Assembly (NCBI RefSeq): GCF_002003265.1
Contig: NZ_CP019687.1
Span: forward strand, 3,849,501-3,913,500
Direction: 5' to 3'
Length of the DNA: 64,000 bases
From: Paenibacillus larvae subsp. larvae
GTDB taxonomy: Bacteria > Bacillota > Bacilli > Paenibacillales > NBRC-103111
Under the pieces are notes generated by a model. It made no database searches. It worked only from the letters and a program-made list of their open reading frames with translations, and was not told where the DNA came from. Numbering within the stretch: the first letter of the stretch is position 1; every line of letters starts with the position of its first letter. A program made the translations under genes and the position numbers. Shown here piece after piece: positions 1 through 8,060 of the stretch.

Positions 1-68
1 TAAACGTAAAGAAGACACATCTGCTATAACCCCCTTATTGCCTGAAATAAGGGCAGAAGGGCATTTAG

Positions 69-227
69 ATGGAATCAGGTAAGCAGACTACGAGAAGCAA
101 AATGCATTGGGGTTTCAATGACCCCGCTAAAGCAACAGGATGCGAAGAAGAGATGATGACCGCGTTCCGACAAGTTCGTGATGATATTAAGGTTCGCATT
201 GAACAGTTTCTGAATGAAGGAAAATAA
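69..227 (+). pseudogene. arsC: Remnant of thioredoxin-type arsenate reductase ArsC (C-terminal about 40 residues)
   Basis: The frame from 105 to the TAA at 227 encodes a peptide beginning HWGFNDPAKATGCEEE and ending QFLNEGK. This matches the C-terminal end of the low-molecular-weight-phosphatase-type ArsC of Firmicutes (HWGFxDPA, then a final amphipathic helix). The catalytic N-terminus with the CX5R loop is absent: an in-frame TAG lies at 66-68, and the bases between it and HWGF do not encode ArsC. I infer a 5'-deleted fossil of an ars operon. It fits the arsenic-related regulator and arsM that follow. A short re-used ORF from the ATG at 69 (52 codons) cannot be excluded. Confidence 0.7.
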
Positions 228-435
228 GCTTATTAGGGTCGGCATCCATTGTCGACCTTAAAGGTTCGAATTGGCGTCTTAGTGTTTTCCTATACTCGCC
301 ACTAGTACTTGATGGGTGGTACCGGCAGAGCTGATACTACCCGCAGTAATACCTTCACCTGCAGCTTTTCAAATGTCAGATGCGAGTGAATGTTGCAATC
401 ATTTGCGAGGTCTATTTTGAAATACAGCTCATTAT

Positions 436-458
436 TATACTTGCAAAATGCAAATAAT
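436..458. promoter_or_regulatory. Palindromic operator upstream of the marR-like gene
   Basis: TATACTTGCAAAATGCAAAT has the inverted repeat TTGCA-AAA-TGCAA at its core. A nearly identical palindrome lies at 954-976 in front of arsM. Two copies flanking a MarR-family gene suggest it is the regulator's own operator. The GTG start of the regulator is 33 bases downstream. Confidence 0.55.
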
Positions 459-490
459 TGTTGTATAACTGTTTCATGAGGTGAAGAAAC

Positions 491-934
491 GTGGAAAATG
501 TACGCGAACTATTTCAAATCATGACTAGACGTTTCGGTTTTCTGAATAAAAATTGTTGTACTGCCGGTGGATGCGATATCTCCTTAATTCAAAGTCATAT
601 TCTTTACGAAATTGATCACCAGCATAAACCATCCATACAGCAAGTAGCAGAGGCATTAGGTATAGATATCACAACGTTTAGCCGTCAAGTTCAATCGTTA
701 ATCAAGATGAAATTAGTGAAAAAAACGCCCGATCCAGACGACCGAAGGGTAAATCTGCTTTCTCTAACGACGGAAGGTAAGTATGTTGCGACGTCAATAG
801 ACCAACAAATGAATTCCTATTTAAACGAAATCTTCTCGCACATGAACGATTTTGAAAAAGATACTGTCATTCGCTCGATTAAACTATTGAATGAAGCGAT
901 GTCGAAATCAGGGCAGTGCTGCTCAACCTCTTGA
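491..934 (+). CDS. MarR-family transcriptional regulator, cysteine-rich, probably arsenic-responsive
   Basis: 147 residues, GTG start with AGGTGA (479-484) six bases upstream. The middle holds a winged helix: PSIQQVAEALGIDITTFSRQ is the recognition region, and the wing carries DPDDRR, the MarR signature. Cysteine clusters at the N-terminus (NCCTAGGC, about residues 22-29) and C-terminus (GQCCSTS) are unusual for MarR and could bind a soft metal or metalloid. The gene lies between an arsC remnant and arsM. Matching palindromes stand before it and before arsM, so I infer that it represses both and is released by As(III). The family call is secure; the ligand is inference. Confidence 0.8.
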   Translation: MENVRELFQIMTRRFGFLNKNCCTAGGCDISLIQSHILYEIDHQHKPSIQQVAEALGIDITTFSRQVQSLIKMKLVKKTPDPDDRRVNLLSLTTEGKYVATSIDQQMNSYLNEIFSHMNDFEKDTVIRSIKLLNEAMSKSGQCCSTS

Positions 935-953
935 GGGGGAGCTTTTTACTCTT

Positions 954-976
954 ATACTTGCAAATTGCAAATATAA
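954..976. promoter_or_regulatory. Palindromic operator upstream of arsM
   Basis: TATACTTGCAAATTGCAAAT followed by ATA forms a near-perfect palindrome centred on 964 and repeats the 436-458 element. It lies in the 73-bp gap between the regulator and arsM, probably over the arsM promoter. Confidence 0.55.
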
Positions 977-1007
977 GACATAAAAAATATTTAAGGAGTG
1001 ATGATTC

Positions 1008-1802
1008 ATGAATCATGTAAGTAATGATCAAATTCGTCAAAATGTGCGCAGCCGTTATAAGGAAATCGCATTGCAAGAAGTGGAGACAGGTTCATGTTGT
1101 TCGCCAGCGTCAAGTTGTTTTGGATCGGCAGATAATGTGTCTTCCAAATTGGGCTATTCATCGGAAGAATTATCCTCTGTTCCGGATGGTGTAAATCTTG
1201 GTCTTGGTTGTGGTAATCCACAAGCTATAGCTGAGCTTAAACCGGGAGAAGTTGTTTTGGATCTCGGCAGCGGCGGTGGTTTCGATTGTTTTCTTGCCTC
1301 CCGCCAAGTAGGGGAAACCGGTCGAGTCATCGGAGTAGATATGACGCCAGAAATGTTGAGCCGTGCCCGTCGTAACGCCGTCAAAGGAGGATACACTAAT
1401 ACAGACTTTCGACTAGGGGAAATCGAGCATTTACCTGTTGCGGATCAAACGGTAGACGTCATCATTTCCAACTGTGTTATCAATCTTTCTCCAGATAAAC
1501 AGCAAGTATTCCATGAAGCGTTCCGCGTTATGCACCATGGTGGTCGCCTGGCAATTTCTGATGTTGTGATGACAGCAGAGCTACCAGTGGAAATCAAAAA
1601 TGACTTAGATGTTATATACTCGGGTTGCATATCCGGAGCTTCATCCGTTGAAGAGCTTAAAAAGATGTTAACGCAAAGTGGATTTAAGGATGTAACCATC
1701 GAACTAAAAGAGGAGTCTAGAGCGTTTATCAAAGAATGGGTACCTGGTTCGAAGGCAGAGGATTATATCGTCTCAGCTGTTATAAAAGGGATCAAGCCGT
1801 AA
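1008..1802 (+). CDS. arsM: Arsenite S-adenosylmethionine methyltransferase ArsM
   Basis: 264 residues; AAGGAGTGATGATTC precedes the ATG. The protein methylates As(III) with SAM to mono-, di- and trimethyl arsenicals, which are volatile or less toxic. The SAM-binding motif I is VVLDLGSGGGFDCF (about residues 82-95), followed by the acidic GVDM. The conserved ArsM cysteines can be placed in DCFLA, in ISNCVINLSPDK and in YSGCISGA. The N-terminal SCCSPASSC cluster is typical of Firmicute homologues. It sits downstream of a cysteine-rich MarR regulator and shares that gene's operator. A terminator follows at 1873. Confidence in the family is high. Confidence 0.93.
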   Translation: MNHVSNDQIRQNVRSRYKEIALQEVETGSCCSPASSCFGSADNVSSKLGYSSEELSSVPDGVNLGLGCGNPQAIAELKPGEVVLDLGSGGGFDCFLASRQVGETGRVIGVDMTPEMLSRARRNAVKGGYTNTDFRLGEIEHLPVADQTVDVIISNCVINLSPDKQQVFHEAFRVMHHGGRLAISDVVMTAELPVEIKNDLDVIYSGCISGASSVEELKKMLTQSGFKDVTIELKEESRAFIKEWVPGSKAEDYIVSAVIKGIKP

Positions 1803-1872
1803 TGAAAAAAGTATAGACAGAGATTCGAACTTTCGGGTATACTGAAAGCAAAATCCGAAAGCATCGGTCAAG

Positions 1873-1910
1873 CAGCTCTGGATAACATGTCTGGAGCTGT
1901 TTTTGTTTTT
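1873..1910 (+). terminator. Rho-independent terminator after arsM
   Basis: CAGCTC at 1873-1878 pairs with GAGCTG at 1894-1899, followed by a T-rich tract (TTTTTGTTTTT). Confidence 0.6.
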
Positions 1911-2544
1911 CATAATTCTTTTTAGGTTGGAAGATCAGCTCCGATCGTTCTATAAAATGTGACACATCTTATGCGAATCCTTTACGGGTAAGGGCTGAAG
2001 CCAATTTAAAGACATATGTACAAAATGCTGGTTTTGTGCATATAAATTTGCATCATCTGATCTGACTAATACAGTTGCTTATTCTTCTTTGTTGTTGTCC
2101 AATTACAAATAAATACGAACTTCTATAACATTCAATCTAATCTTTTATCCAATTAGTTCGTATTAATATGTTACAAATACTTATATTTAGTTCGGAGTCA
2201 ATGTTATAAGATTTATATGTCGTAAGAAAACAGGATCTTTCTTTACCTTCCATATTTCATTGCCTACCATCAACACTTTCTTTTTCTCAATGTTGGCGAC
2301 TTCAACAAGCGTATCAAATTTATACCGGGTTGAGCTTATTCGGGGTTAGAAAAGAGACAAAAATTCGAAATATTCCATATTCCATTTATACGAATATATA
2401 CCATATATAAACATTAATAATCAACATCTTACATGAAAATACACTTTTCCTAAGCTCCCCTGTAAGATGAGTATCTGCTTGTGATGTGATTAATTTGAGT
2501 AAACTCCAACAGGTTAGCTTAACCATTAAAGATGTGTAAAATAT
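1911..2544. other. AT-rich gap with a short coding fossil on the minus strand
   Basis: No complete gene is visible. On the minus strand, from about 2347 down to the TAA at 2187-2189, one frame reads STRYKFDTLVEVANIEKKK and continues through WKVKKDPVF to LITLTPN. It looks like protein-coding composition but has no start and an in-frame stop upstream. I read it as the 3' end of a deleted gene that I cannot identify. The rest is AT-rich sequence without a recognisable element. Confidence 0.3.
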
Positions 2545-2838
2545 TCAAAATATAGTCTTGAGGGGAAGTTTCTGATACTCTAAAAGGTAAGTGTCTAATT
2601 CTTGACTCAATGTAACAACGCCTATGTCTGTGAAGGTTTTTTTTTCGTTTGCTGCTTGTACTAGTTGCTGTCGAACAGATTCAATTTTTTCAATTAAGCA
2701 GATATGTTTTTCATTGAAAAGAGCTTTAATGATTACAACACTCCATTCATGATTTTTAACAGTATACGATGATTGGTTCCACCATCTATAAACTGTTTCT
2801 GATACAATCATAACAGGGGTTGTTGAAAAACATATCAT
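2545..2838 (-). CDS. Spo0E-like aspartyl-phosphate phosphatase (start uncertain)
   Basis: The last 55 residues carry the Spo0E-family pattern: a helix LIEKIESVRQQL, a loop, then VVTLSQELDTYLLEYQK with the SQELD signature. Family members remove phosphate from the response regulator Spo0A and so delay sporulation. Normal members are 50-90 residues and start just before the first helix. Here no ATG, GTG or TTG stands at that point; the frame stays open upstream, so the start given (ATG at 2838) is only a guess. A GGAG at about 2745 followed by ATT could be the true start, or a frameshift has occurred. It lies on the same strand, directly after the receptor/peptide pair at 2940-4128. Confidence 0.6.
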   Translation of the reverse strand: MICFSTTPVMIVSETVYRWWNQSSYTVKNHEWSVVIIKALFNEKHICLIEKIESVRQQLVQAANEKKTFTDIGVVTLSQELDTYLLEYQKLPLKTIF

Positions 2839-2880
2839 ATTGTTTTTTTGTGCAACCCTTATCTCTATATACAAGCGAAA

Positions 2881-2898
2881 TGACGCCAAATGGCGTCA
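2881..2898. repeat. Perfect inverted repeat between the signalling peptide and the spo0E-like gene
   Basis: TGACGCCA-AA-TGGCGTCA is a perfect 8-bp inverted repeat with a 2-bp centre. It lacks a strong T run on either strand, so it is more likely a protein-binding site, or a weak terminator for the minus-strand peptide transcript. Confidence 0.4.
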
Positions 2899-2939
2899 AG
2901 TGATTTTTGGATCTTCATCATGAATGGAGCTATTCTGGC

Positions 2940-3041
2940 TTATTGCAGAAATGTTTTTACTTCCCATGGAACATTATCAAAAAATTCTAAAGCAACAAGC
3001 ATTGTTAAAAGTAGAGTTGCCTTTAATTTGATTTTTTTCAT
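2940..3041 (-). CDS. Short secreted signalling-peptide precursor (AimP/Phr-like), 33 aa
   Basis: A 33-codon ORF with AGGAGAG upstream. It begins MKKIKLKATLLLTMLVAL, a lysine-rich then hydrophobic leader, and ends in a short polar tail DNVPWEVKTFLQ. An ATG three codons earlier is also possible. It starts 18 bases after the stop of the TPR receptor on the same strand. This is the arrangement of rap-phr, nprR-nprX and aimR-aimP pairs, in which the tail is cleaved outside the cell and re-imported to bind the receptor. The sequence of the mature peptide cannot be deduced here. The function is inference from position and leader-like sequence. Confidence 0.55.
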   Translation of the reverse strand: MKKIKLKATLLLTMLVALEFFDNVPWEVKTFLQ

Positions 3042-3059
3042 GGTTACCATCTCTCCTAT

Positions 3060-4127
3060 TTATTTAGAATTTAAAAAATTCATTAATGAATTAGCTTTTT
3101 GGACAATTTCGTGGTTTATCTTATTGTCATTAAACATGGTTTGTAAAACCAATAATAATGAAATAGAAGCTTCTTTATAATGACCAATTTTGATATATTC
3201 TGATGAACTCTTTAAATAGCTATCAATTGCCAAGCTTACTTGATTTTTGTGTTTTAGCAATTTTCCTTTAAGTCGGAAATAGTAAGCGAATTTGGACTTT
3301 ATATAAGGAGTAGCGTAGTCCTTTTGGGTTGTTTCCGTCATCAGATCTTCGTATTGGAAAAGCCACCCCACATCTAGATCTTTTTTGTAAAGATACAAGT
3401 CTAATAATTCAGTAACAGCACTAGTGAGAGTGTAAGCGCATGGTTGCTGCAAATAGCTATTTAGTTCTGAAATAGCCAAGTCAATGTTCCCCGTTTTTCC
3501 ATTAATAAAAGCAATCATTAATTTAACATTGTTGGGAACAAACGGATATGTAAACTGACTGTACTTCTTTAGATACAATTGGCACATGTCATATTGTTTT
3601 CGGTGATAATAAGCACTACACACATTGTATATAGCATGTGCTTGGTATTCCCCTTTACCGTGTTCTGCTACGTACATGCCTAGCTCAATCGCACTACAAT
3701 AATCCATAAGACTATAGGCGTGTACACTGAGTGCGTAATTAAGCTTTATTTGGTCGTTACTATCCAAAAAGTTTGTGTAATCCAACACTTTTTTTCCAAA
3801 CTGATATGACTCATCTAATTTAGTAAAATCATTTCGTTCGATCATGTACTTTTTGTACAGAGCTTTTGCAAATGTAGGCATAATGCCATGATTGCGCGTG
3901 TATTCAATGATTAGACCATATAGAGATAGTTTAATATCGGTATTCTCTATAGAATCTGCCAATTTTTGAAGTTTCTCCACTAAATCTAAGGTATCTTCTT
4001 TGGGCGATTCAAGATATTTGGTTGCAATTTTGGTTATTAAAGAAAGTTTACTGAATGTTTCAATTGCCTTCAGAAGGAAAGAAAAAATGGCATCTGCTTT
4101 GTGGCCGATCTCGATATACTTCTCTAT
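3060..4127 (-). pseudogene. TPR peptide-receptor gene (AimR/Rap/RNPP-like), 5' end cut off by the transposon
   Basis: A TPR-type helical-repeat protein. Typical repeat pieces are LNYALSVHAYSLMDYCSAIEL, IYNVCSAYYHRKQYDMCQLY and FAYYFRLKGKLLKHKNQVSL followed by AIDSYLKSSSEY. The final repeats resemble AimR arbitrium receptors (YYLKGRL..SIEYFKKS). The frame is open from a GTG at 3980 but continues upstream without interruption (for example YIEIGHKADAIFSFLLKAIE) until it reaches the transposon end at 4128, where TGACCCC supplies a stop. The DNA-binding N-terminus expected of AimR or PlcR-like receptors is therefore missing. A shortened product from the GTG could still be made. A peptide ORF follows 18 bases later. 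Confidence 0.6.
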
Positions 4128-4165
4128 GGGGTCACGCCAACATTTTAACGAAAATATACGCTAAG
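4128..4165 (+). repeat. 38-bp left terminal inverted repeat of a Tn4430-like (Tn3-family) transposon
   Basis: The 38 bases open with GGGGTCACGCCAACATTTTA and close with ACGCTAAG, the canonical start and end of Tn3-family ends such as Tn4430 (GGGG...ACGCTAAG). It is oriented inward toward tnpI/tnpA. No matching right end is visible; the right half is lost to IS elements. Outside, it abuts the interrupted receptor gene. Confidence 0.8.
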
Positions 4166-4195
4166 CCTTCGGACGTGACCGACTTAGCGTTTTTT
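4158..4195 (+). terminator. Terminator built on the transposon end
   Basis: ACGCTAAG, the last bases of the terminal repeat, pairs with CTTAGCGT at 4183-4190, followed by six T. It would stop transcripts entering the transposon from the left. Confidence 0.6.
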
Positions 4196-4273
4196 CTTAC
4201 TCGTAGGAATAACGCCATTGATTTCCATCGGCATTACTCCCAATTTCAACATAAACACGGACATATTCACAAA

Positions 4274-4725
4274 TTAGAACATTAAAGTGTAATGGATATC
4301 CAACTGCATAGAACCAGTACAATATAAATCATTATTTGATTGACCCTTACATAAAATTTTTACGGATTCTATATTTGCGACAATTGCAGTAAACGATGAA
4401 TTCGGAGCTACATCAATTTCTTCATGACCATTGACCGAATTGCTTACGGTAATGTGCATTGTACAGGACTTACTATTGTTTATTATTGTGATGGTTCCCG
4501 AAGGATTTTTTATGTTGGAATTCGACGCGACATAAAAATACGTTTGAGTCGTAGTGTCATCACATTTTTGGTTAATGGGGACACATCTGTGTATACAAAT
4601 AAGTTTTTTGATTAATGTTTTTCTTGTCCTTGAATGCCGGGGGCATTTTTTAATCTGTTTTCTCTTTTTGAAGTGACAAATACAATTACATTCTATGTTT
4701 TTTTTCGGTTGCAGTTCTTTTCCAT
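4274..4725 (-). pseudogene. Ena-like (DUF3992-type) endospore-appendage protein with an A8 frameshift near its start
   Basis: The C-terminal 105 residues form a beta-rich domain: a cysteine entry (CIHRCVPINQKC), then SGTITIINNS, TMHITVSNS, an APNSSFTAIVANIESVKIL ridge and a closing CTGSMQLDIHY. The same pattern occurs in the divergent neighbour at 4878. It resembles the subunits of B. cereus S-type spore appendages. The best start is the ATG at 4725, behind a run of seven G. It reads MEKNCNRKKT and stops; one slip in the eight-A tract (plus-strand T8 at 4698-4705) joins it to IECNCICHFKKRK and the domain. Without the slip only poorly preceded upstream starts exist. The gene lies inside the transposon as a passenger. 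Confidence 0.5.
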
Positions 4726-4877
4726 AAAGCCAGCTTCCCCCCCTCTTACCTTGTATGAGGAATTGAGCTGAATGCACCACAACAAACATCCATTTATTGG
4801 AAAATAGGACTTTAACCAGTTAAAAATATACAAGCTCCTCATACTATACAAGGATAAGGAAGAGAGGAAGTGATACT

Positions 4878-5258
4878 ATGTGTGGAAATTCATCAAGTTC
4901 TGCCGTGTTTAATTTTTGTAATAATGTGTCCAAGCAAATTGTCAATATTCAACAATGTAATCCCATTTTTCAACCTACTCCGAGTGTTACTGCTCTTACT
5001 TACTTTACTAATCCAACGGGGTTAGTAATCAATGGTTCATTTACCGTAGTTAATACCAGTACTTCTTCTGTCTTTAATGTTAACTATACCACGGGTGTCA
5101 CGCTATCAACCGTCGTTGTTACAGCTGGTCGTTCGGAAACGATCTTCGTTGAAGATTTGAGAACTATTACAATCGAAAGTCTTACAGGAGCAACACCTGA
5201 AGCAAACGCTACAGGAAGTTTAGTATTAGATTTGCACTATTGCGTAAAATGCGCTTAG
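4878..5258 (+). CDS. Ena-like (DUF3992-type) endospore-appendage subunit, transposon passenger
   Basis: 126 residues; AGGAAG precedes the ATG. The N-terminal stretch is cysteine-containing and flexible (MCGNSSSSAVFNFCNN, then QQCNPIFQP). A Thr/Val-rich beta domain follows: GSFTVVNTSTS, TVVVTAGRSETIFVEDLRTI and a closing SLVLDLHYCVKC. The layout (N-terminal connector with cysteines, xxCNPxx, beta sandwich, C-terminal Cys near the end) is that of S-type Ena subunits, which polymerise through disulfides into pili on Bacillus spores. The assignment rests on pattern memory and not on an alignment. It is divergent from the related gene at 4274-4725 and precedes the transposon resolution site. Confidence 0.5.
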   Translation: MCGNSSSSAVFNFCNNVSKQIVNIQQCNPIFQPTPSVTALTYFTNPTGLVINGSFTVVNTSTSSVFNVNYTTGVTLSTVVVTAGRSETIFVEDLRTITIESLTGATPEANATGSLVLDLHYCVKCA

Positions 5259-5270
5259 TTACCTTATTTC

Positions 5271-5372
5271 TAATGACCGCTAATAAAGATTAGTGGTCAT
5301 TAAGTGTTTTCAAAGCATATGCTTGATGTCCGCTAATGTCTCGGTTAAGATAAGAATATCATATCCGCTAAT
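5271..5372 (+). other. Internal resolution site (IRS) of the Tn4430-like transposon
   Basis: Four copies of a 14-bp motif ending CCGCTAAT or its variant. Two form an inverted core (TAATGACCGCTAAT at 5271-5284; its partner at 5289-5302, 4-bp centre AAAG). Two are direct accessory copies (5324-5337 and 5359-5372). The right core arm and the two accessory copies start exactly 35 bp apart. Tn4430 has the same architecture (IR1-IR2 core plus DR1, DR2) bound by its tyrosine recombinase TnpI, and here tnpI follows at once. Confidence 0.8.
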
Positions 5373-5401
5373 GTAATTCAGTAAATTTGGAGGCTTTGCT
5401 A

Positions 5402-6307
5402 ATGAGAAAGGCGACCGGGATTTCGGAAAAGGGCGATCAGACGATTCAGGACTTCATTCACGCTCTCACCACCCACGAAGATTTGAATCCCAAAACACTA
5501 AAAGAGTACGCAAGCGACTTAAAACATTTTATCGGTTGGTTTGAGACAGCCGACCACCAAGAGGAAGAGGTACTATTTCGAATTGAAGATGTGGCTACTC
5601 CAACATTAACACGATATCGGGAAACTGCTCAAAAAGTAATGAAATTGAAACCGGCGACCATTAACCGGCGGCTTATAACCCTGAAACGTTTTTTCGAGTG
5701 GGCTGTTTCGGAATCCAATCCTTCCAAACCAGTTAAATTGGTTCCTGAAGAAAAGATCAGCCCCAGGCAGATGACAGACAAAGAAGAAGCTGCATTGATC
5801 GCTGCGTCCGAGCACGGTGGTTCCCTTCGGGATCAGACGATTCTTATCTTGATGTTTCACACCGGCTTACGAACAATGGAAGTATGCGATCTGGCTCCCG
5901 GAGATATTCAAATCGGTAAACGCCGCGGTCAGCTTACGGTTCGATCCGGAAAACGGAATAAACAGCGGGAAGTACCTTTGAACGCTACGTGCAGAGCTGC
6001 TTTAGAAAAATATCTGGCAGTCCATCCTTCGGATAGTCCTTATCTGTTTCCATCGGAGAAAACTGGTGATCGATTAACCGAACGAGCTTTACGCCATTTG
6101 ATTCAAAAATACATGAAATCGGCGCGGCTCAAAGGATTGAGCGCCCACGATCTACGGCACCGGTTCGGGTACGTGATGGCTGAAAACACCCCATTGCACC
6201 GCCTGGCGCAAATTATGGGACACGATAGTCTGGACACAACGATGATTTATGTCAAGGCGACTCGTTCAGATCTGCAATCTGAAGTCGAAAAAATAGCTTG
6301 GCAATAA
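5402..6307 (+). CDS. tnpI: Tyrosine recombinase TnpI (cointegrate resolvase) of the Tn4430-like transposon
   Basis: About 301 residues from the ATG at 5402 (GGAGG nine bases upstream; an in-frame TTG at 5387 overlaps this site). An N-terminal SAM-like core-binding domain (TLKEYASDLKHFIGWF) is followed by the catalytic domain. Catalytic residues are Arg in HTGLRTMEVCDL, HxxR in SAHDLRHRFG, His in MGHDSLDTT and the nucleophilic Tyr in MIYVKA. Family members resolve transposon cointegrates at the IRS, which is seen directly upstream. The stop is 13 bases before tnpA. All key residues are present, so the enzyme is probably active although its transposase is not. Confidence 0.88.
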   Translation: MRKATGISEKGDQTIQDFIHALTTHEDLNPKTLKEYASDLKHFIGWFETADHQEEEVLFRIEDVATPTLTRYRETAQKVMKLKPATINRRLITLKRFFEWAVSESNPSKPVKLVPEEKISPRQMTDKEEAALIAASEHGGSLRDQTILILMFHTGLRTMEVCDLAPGDIQIGKRRGQLTVRSGKRNKQREVPLNATCRAALEKYLAVHPSDSPYLFPSEKTGDRLTERALRHLIQKYMKSARLKGLSAHDLRHRFGYVMAENTPLHRLAQIMGHDSLDTTMIYVKATRSDLQSEVEKIAWQ

Positions 6308-6320
6308 GGGGATGAGAACG

Positions 6321-8060
6321 ATGTACGCGAGAGTAAGGGAACTGCTAACTCCAGAGGAACGGATTCAATATTTGCAAATACCGCCTGATCTCGGCGAATG
6401 GGAATTGGGCACCTATTTCACATTTACCCAGCATGACCTTGAAATCATCCAGCAGTGGCGAAGAGATTATAATCGAATCGGCTTTGCCATACAGCTGTGC
6501 TTACTTCGCTATCTCGGCTGGACGCTTTCTGACGTAAAAGATGTGCCGGTTCAAGTCCTTCGTTATATTGCAAAACAAATCAATGCCGATGTGGAGTTTT
6601 TTGCATCTTACGGCGACCGAGAAGCTACGAAATACGAGCATCTTGATGAGATCCGAAAGGAATATGGCTACCAGACATTCACCTTGAGCGAATATCGTTC
6701 TTTGTGCAAGCATCTTTTTAGCCATGCAATGGCAAACGGCAATCCCTTACACCTGATTCAACTCGCACTCGAAGATTTACGTAAGCGTAAAATCATTCTT
6801 CCTTCAATGGCTACAATTGAAAGAGCCGTTTGGGAAACTCGCAAACGAACAGAAGAAAAAATATTCAAGCTGCTCAGCAGTTCACTGACAGAATTACAGA
6901 TTGCTAAGCTGGATCGCGTCTTGACCACCATGCCGGAAAGCAGCAAAACCTACTTGGCATGGTTTAGGGAAATTCCCGGTACCAGTTCTCCTGATTCTTT
7001 CTTGAAGGTTATTGAAAAACTCGAATACATACGCGACCTGCAACTGCAAGTCGATACGAAAAGCATTCATCCGAACCGGCTGCGACAGCTTTCTAAAATC
7101 GGTTCACGTTACGAACCTCATTCCTTCCGCCGCTTTAACGATCCGAAAAAGTACGCGATTTTGGTAGCGTACCTATTGGAGTTGATTCAGGATTTGACAG
7201 ACCTGGCATTCGAGATTCATGATCGGCAGATCATGATACTGCTTTCTAAAGGAAGAAAGGCTCAAGAGAAACTTCGAAAACAAAACGGTAAGTCGATCAA
7301 CGAAAAGGTTGTTCACTTTGCCGATCTTGGAGCCGCTCTTATTAAGGCCCGAAGCGAAGGCATTGATCCGTTTGTCGCACTTGATGCCGTCATGCCGTGG
7401 GATCAGATTGTCGCATCCGTGGAGGAAGCCAAGCGACTGGCGCGGCCCGTAGATTACGACTATTTGGACTTGCTGGAAAAGAAATTCTATACGCTCCGGA
7501 AATACACGCCAACGTTGTTAAAATCTTTGGAATTTCGGTCAACCAAGTCGGCAGAGCCGCTAATGAAGGCGGTCGATATCCTCCGGGATATGAATGAAAC
7601 CGGAAAGCGAAAAGTTCCAGAAGGCGCGCCGCTGAATTTCATTTCAAACCGCTGGCAAAAGCACGTTTACGACGATGACGGAACCATCAACCGTCATTAC
7701 TACGAAATGGCCGTTCTGACAGAACTGAGGAATTACGTTCGTTCCGGGGACGTATCCATTGTCGGGAGCCGTCAACATAGAGATTTCGAAGAGTACCTTG
7801 TACCGAAAGCGAATTGGAATGGCATCGATCCTAACGATACAAAGCTTGCCGTTAGCTTGTCCGCAAAGGAATATCTTGAAGAACGGACTGAATCACTTCT
7901 TCAAAGATTAAACTGGGTTTCGGATCACATAGACGAGCTGGACGGCGTTAATTTGGAGGACGGGAAATTACACATCGAGCGATTGGAGAAAGATGCTCCC
8001 GATGAATCCCGGAATTTCAGCCTTTCCCTCTACGAGCAGAAAGAACCCTCTGAGCCCTGA
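6321..8060 (+). pseudogene. tnpA: Tn3-family transposase TnpA, truncated (catalytic core lost)
   Basis: About 579 residues of a family that normally has about 1,000. It opens with the DUF4158-type N-terminus (RELLTPEERIQYLQIP, WRRDYNRIGFAIQLCLLRYLGW) and continues through the central helical region (LYEQ, about the point before the DDE core). The frame then runs into foreign sequence and stops at 8060. All DDE residues are absent, so it cannot transpose. The break coincides with the start of an IS3-type orfA fragment, so an IS insertion or deletion removed the 3' half and the right transposon end. The preferred start is the ATG at 6321, which has better spacing from AAGGGG than the ATG at 6312. 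Confidence 0.85.

Noticed and set aside
2545-2889. Full 114-residue protein from the TTG at 2889
   Set aside because: The start overlaps the 2881-2898 inverted repeat, has no ribosome site, and the N-terminal half does not look like any Spo0E protein.
3060-3980. Arbitrium system of a prophage
   Set aside because: The receptor resembles AimR but no phage genes exist in the window and the gene is broken; a phage context is not supported.
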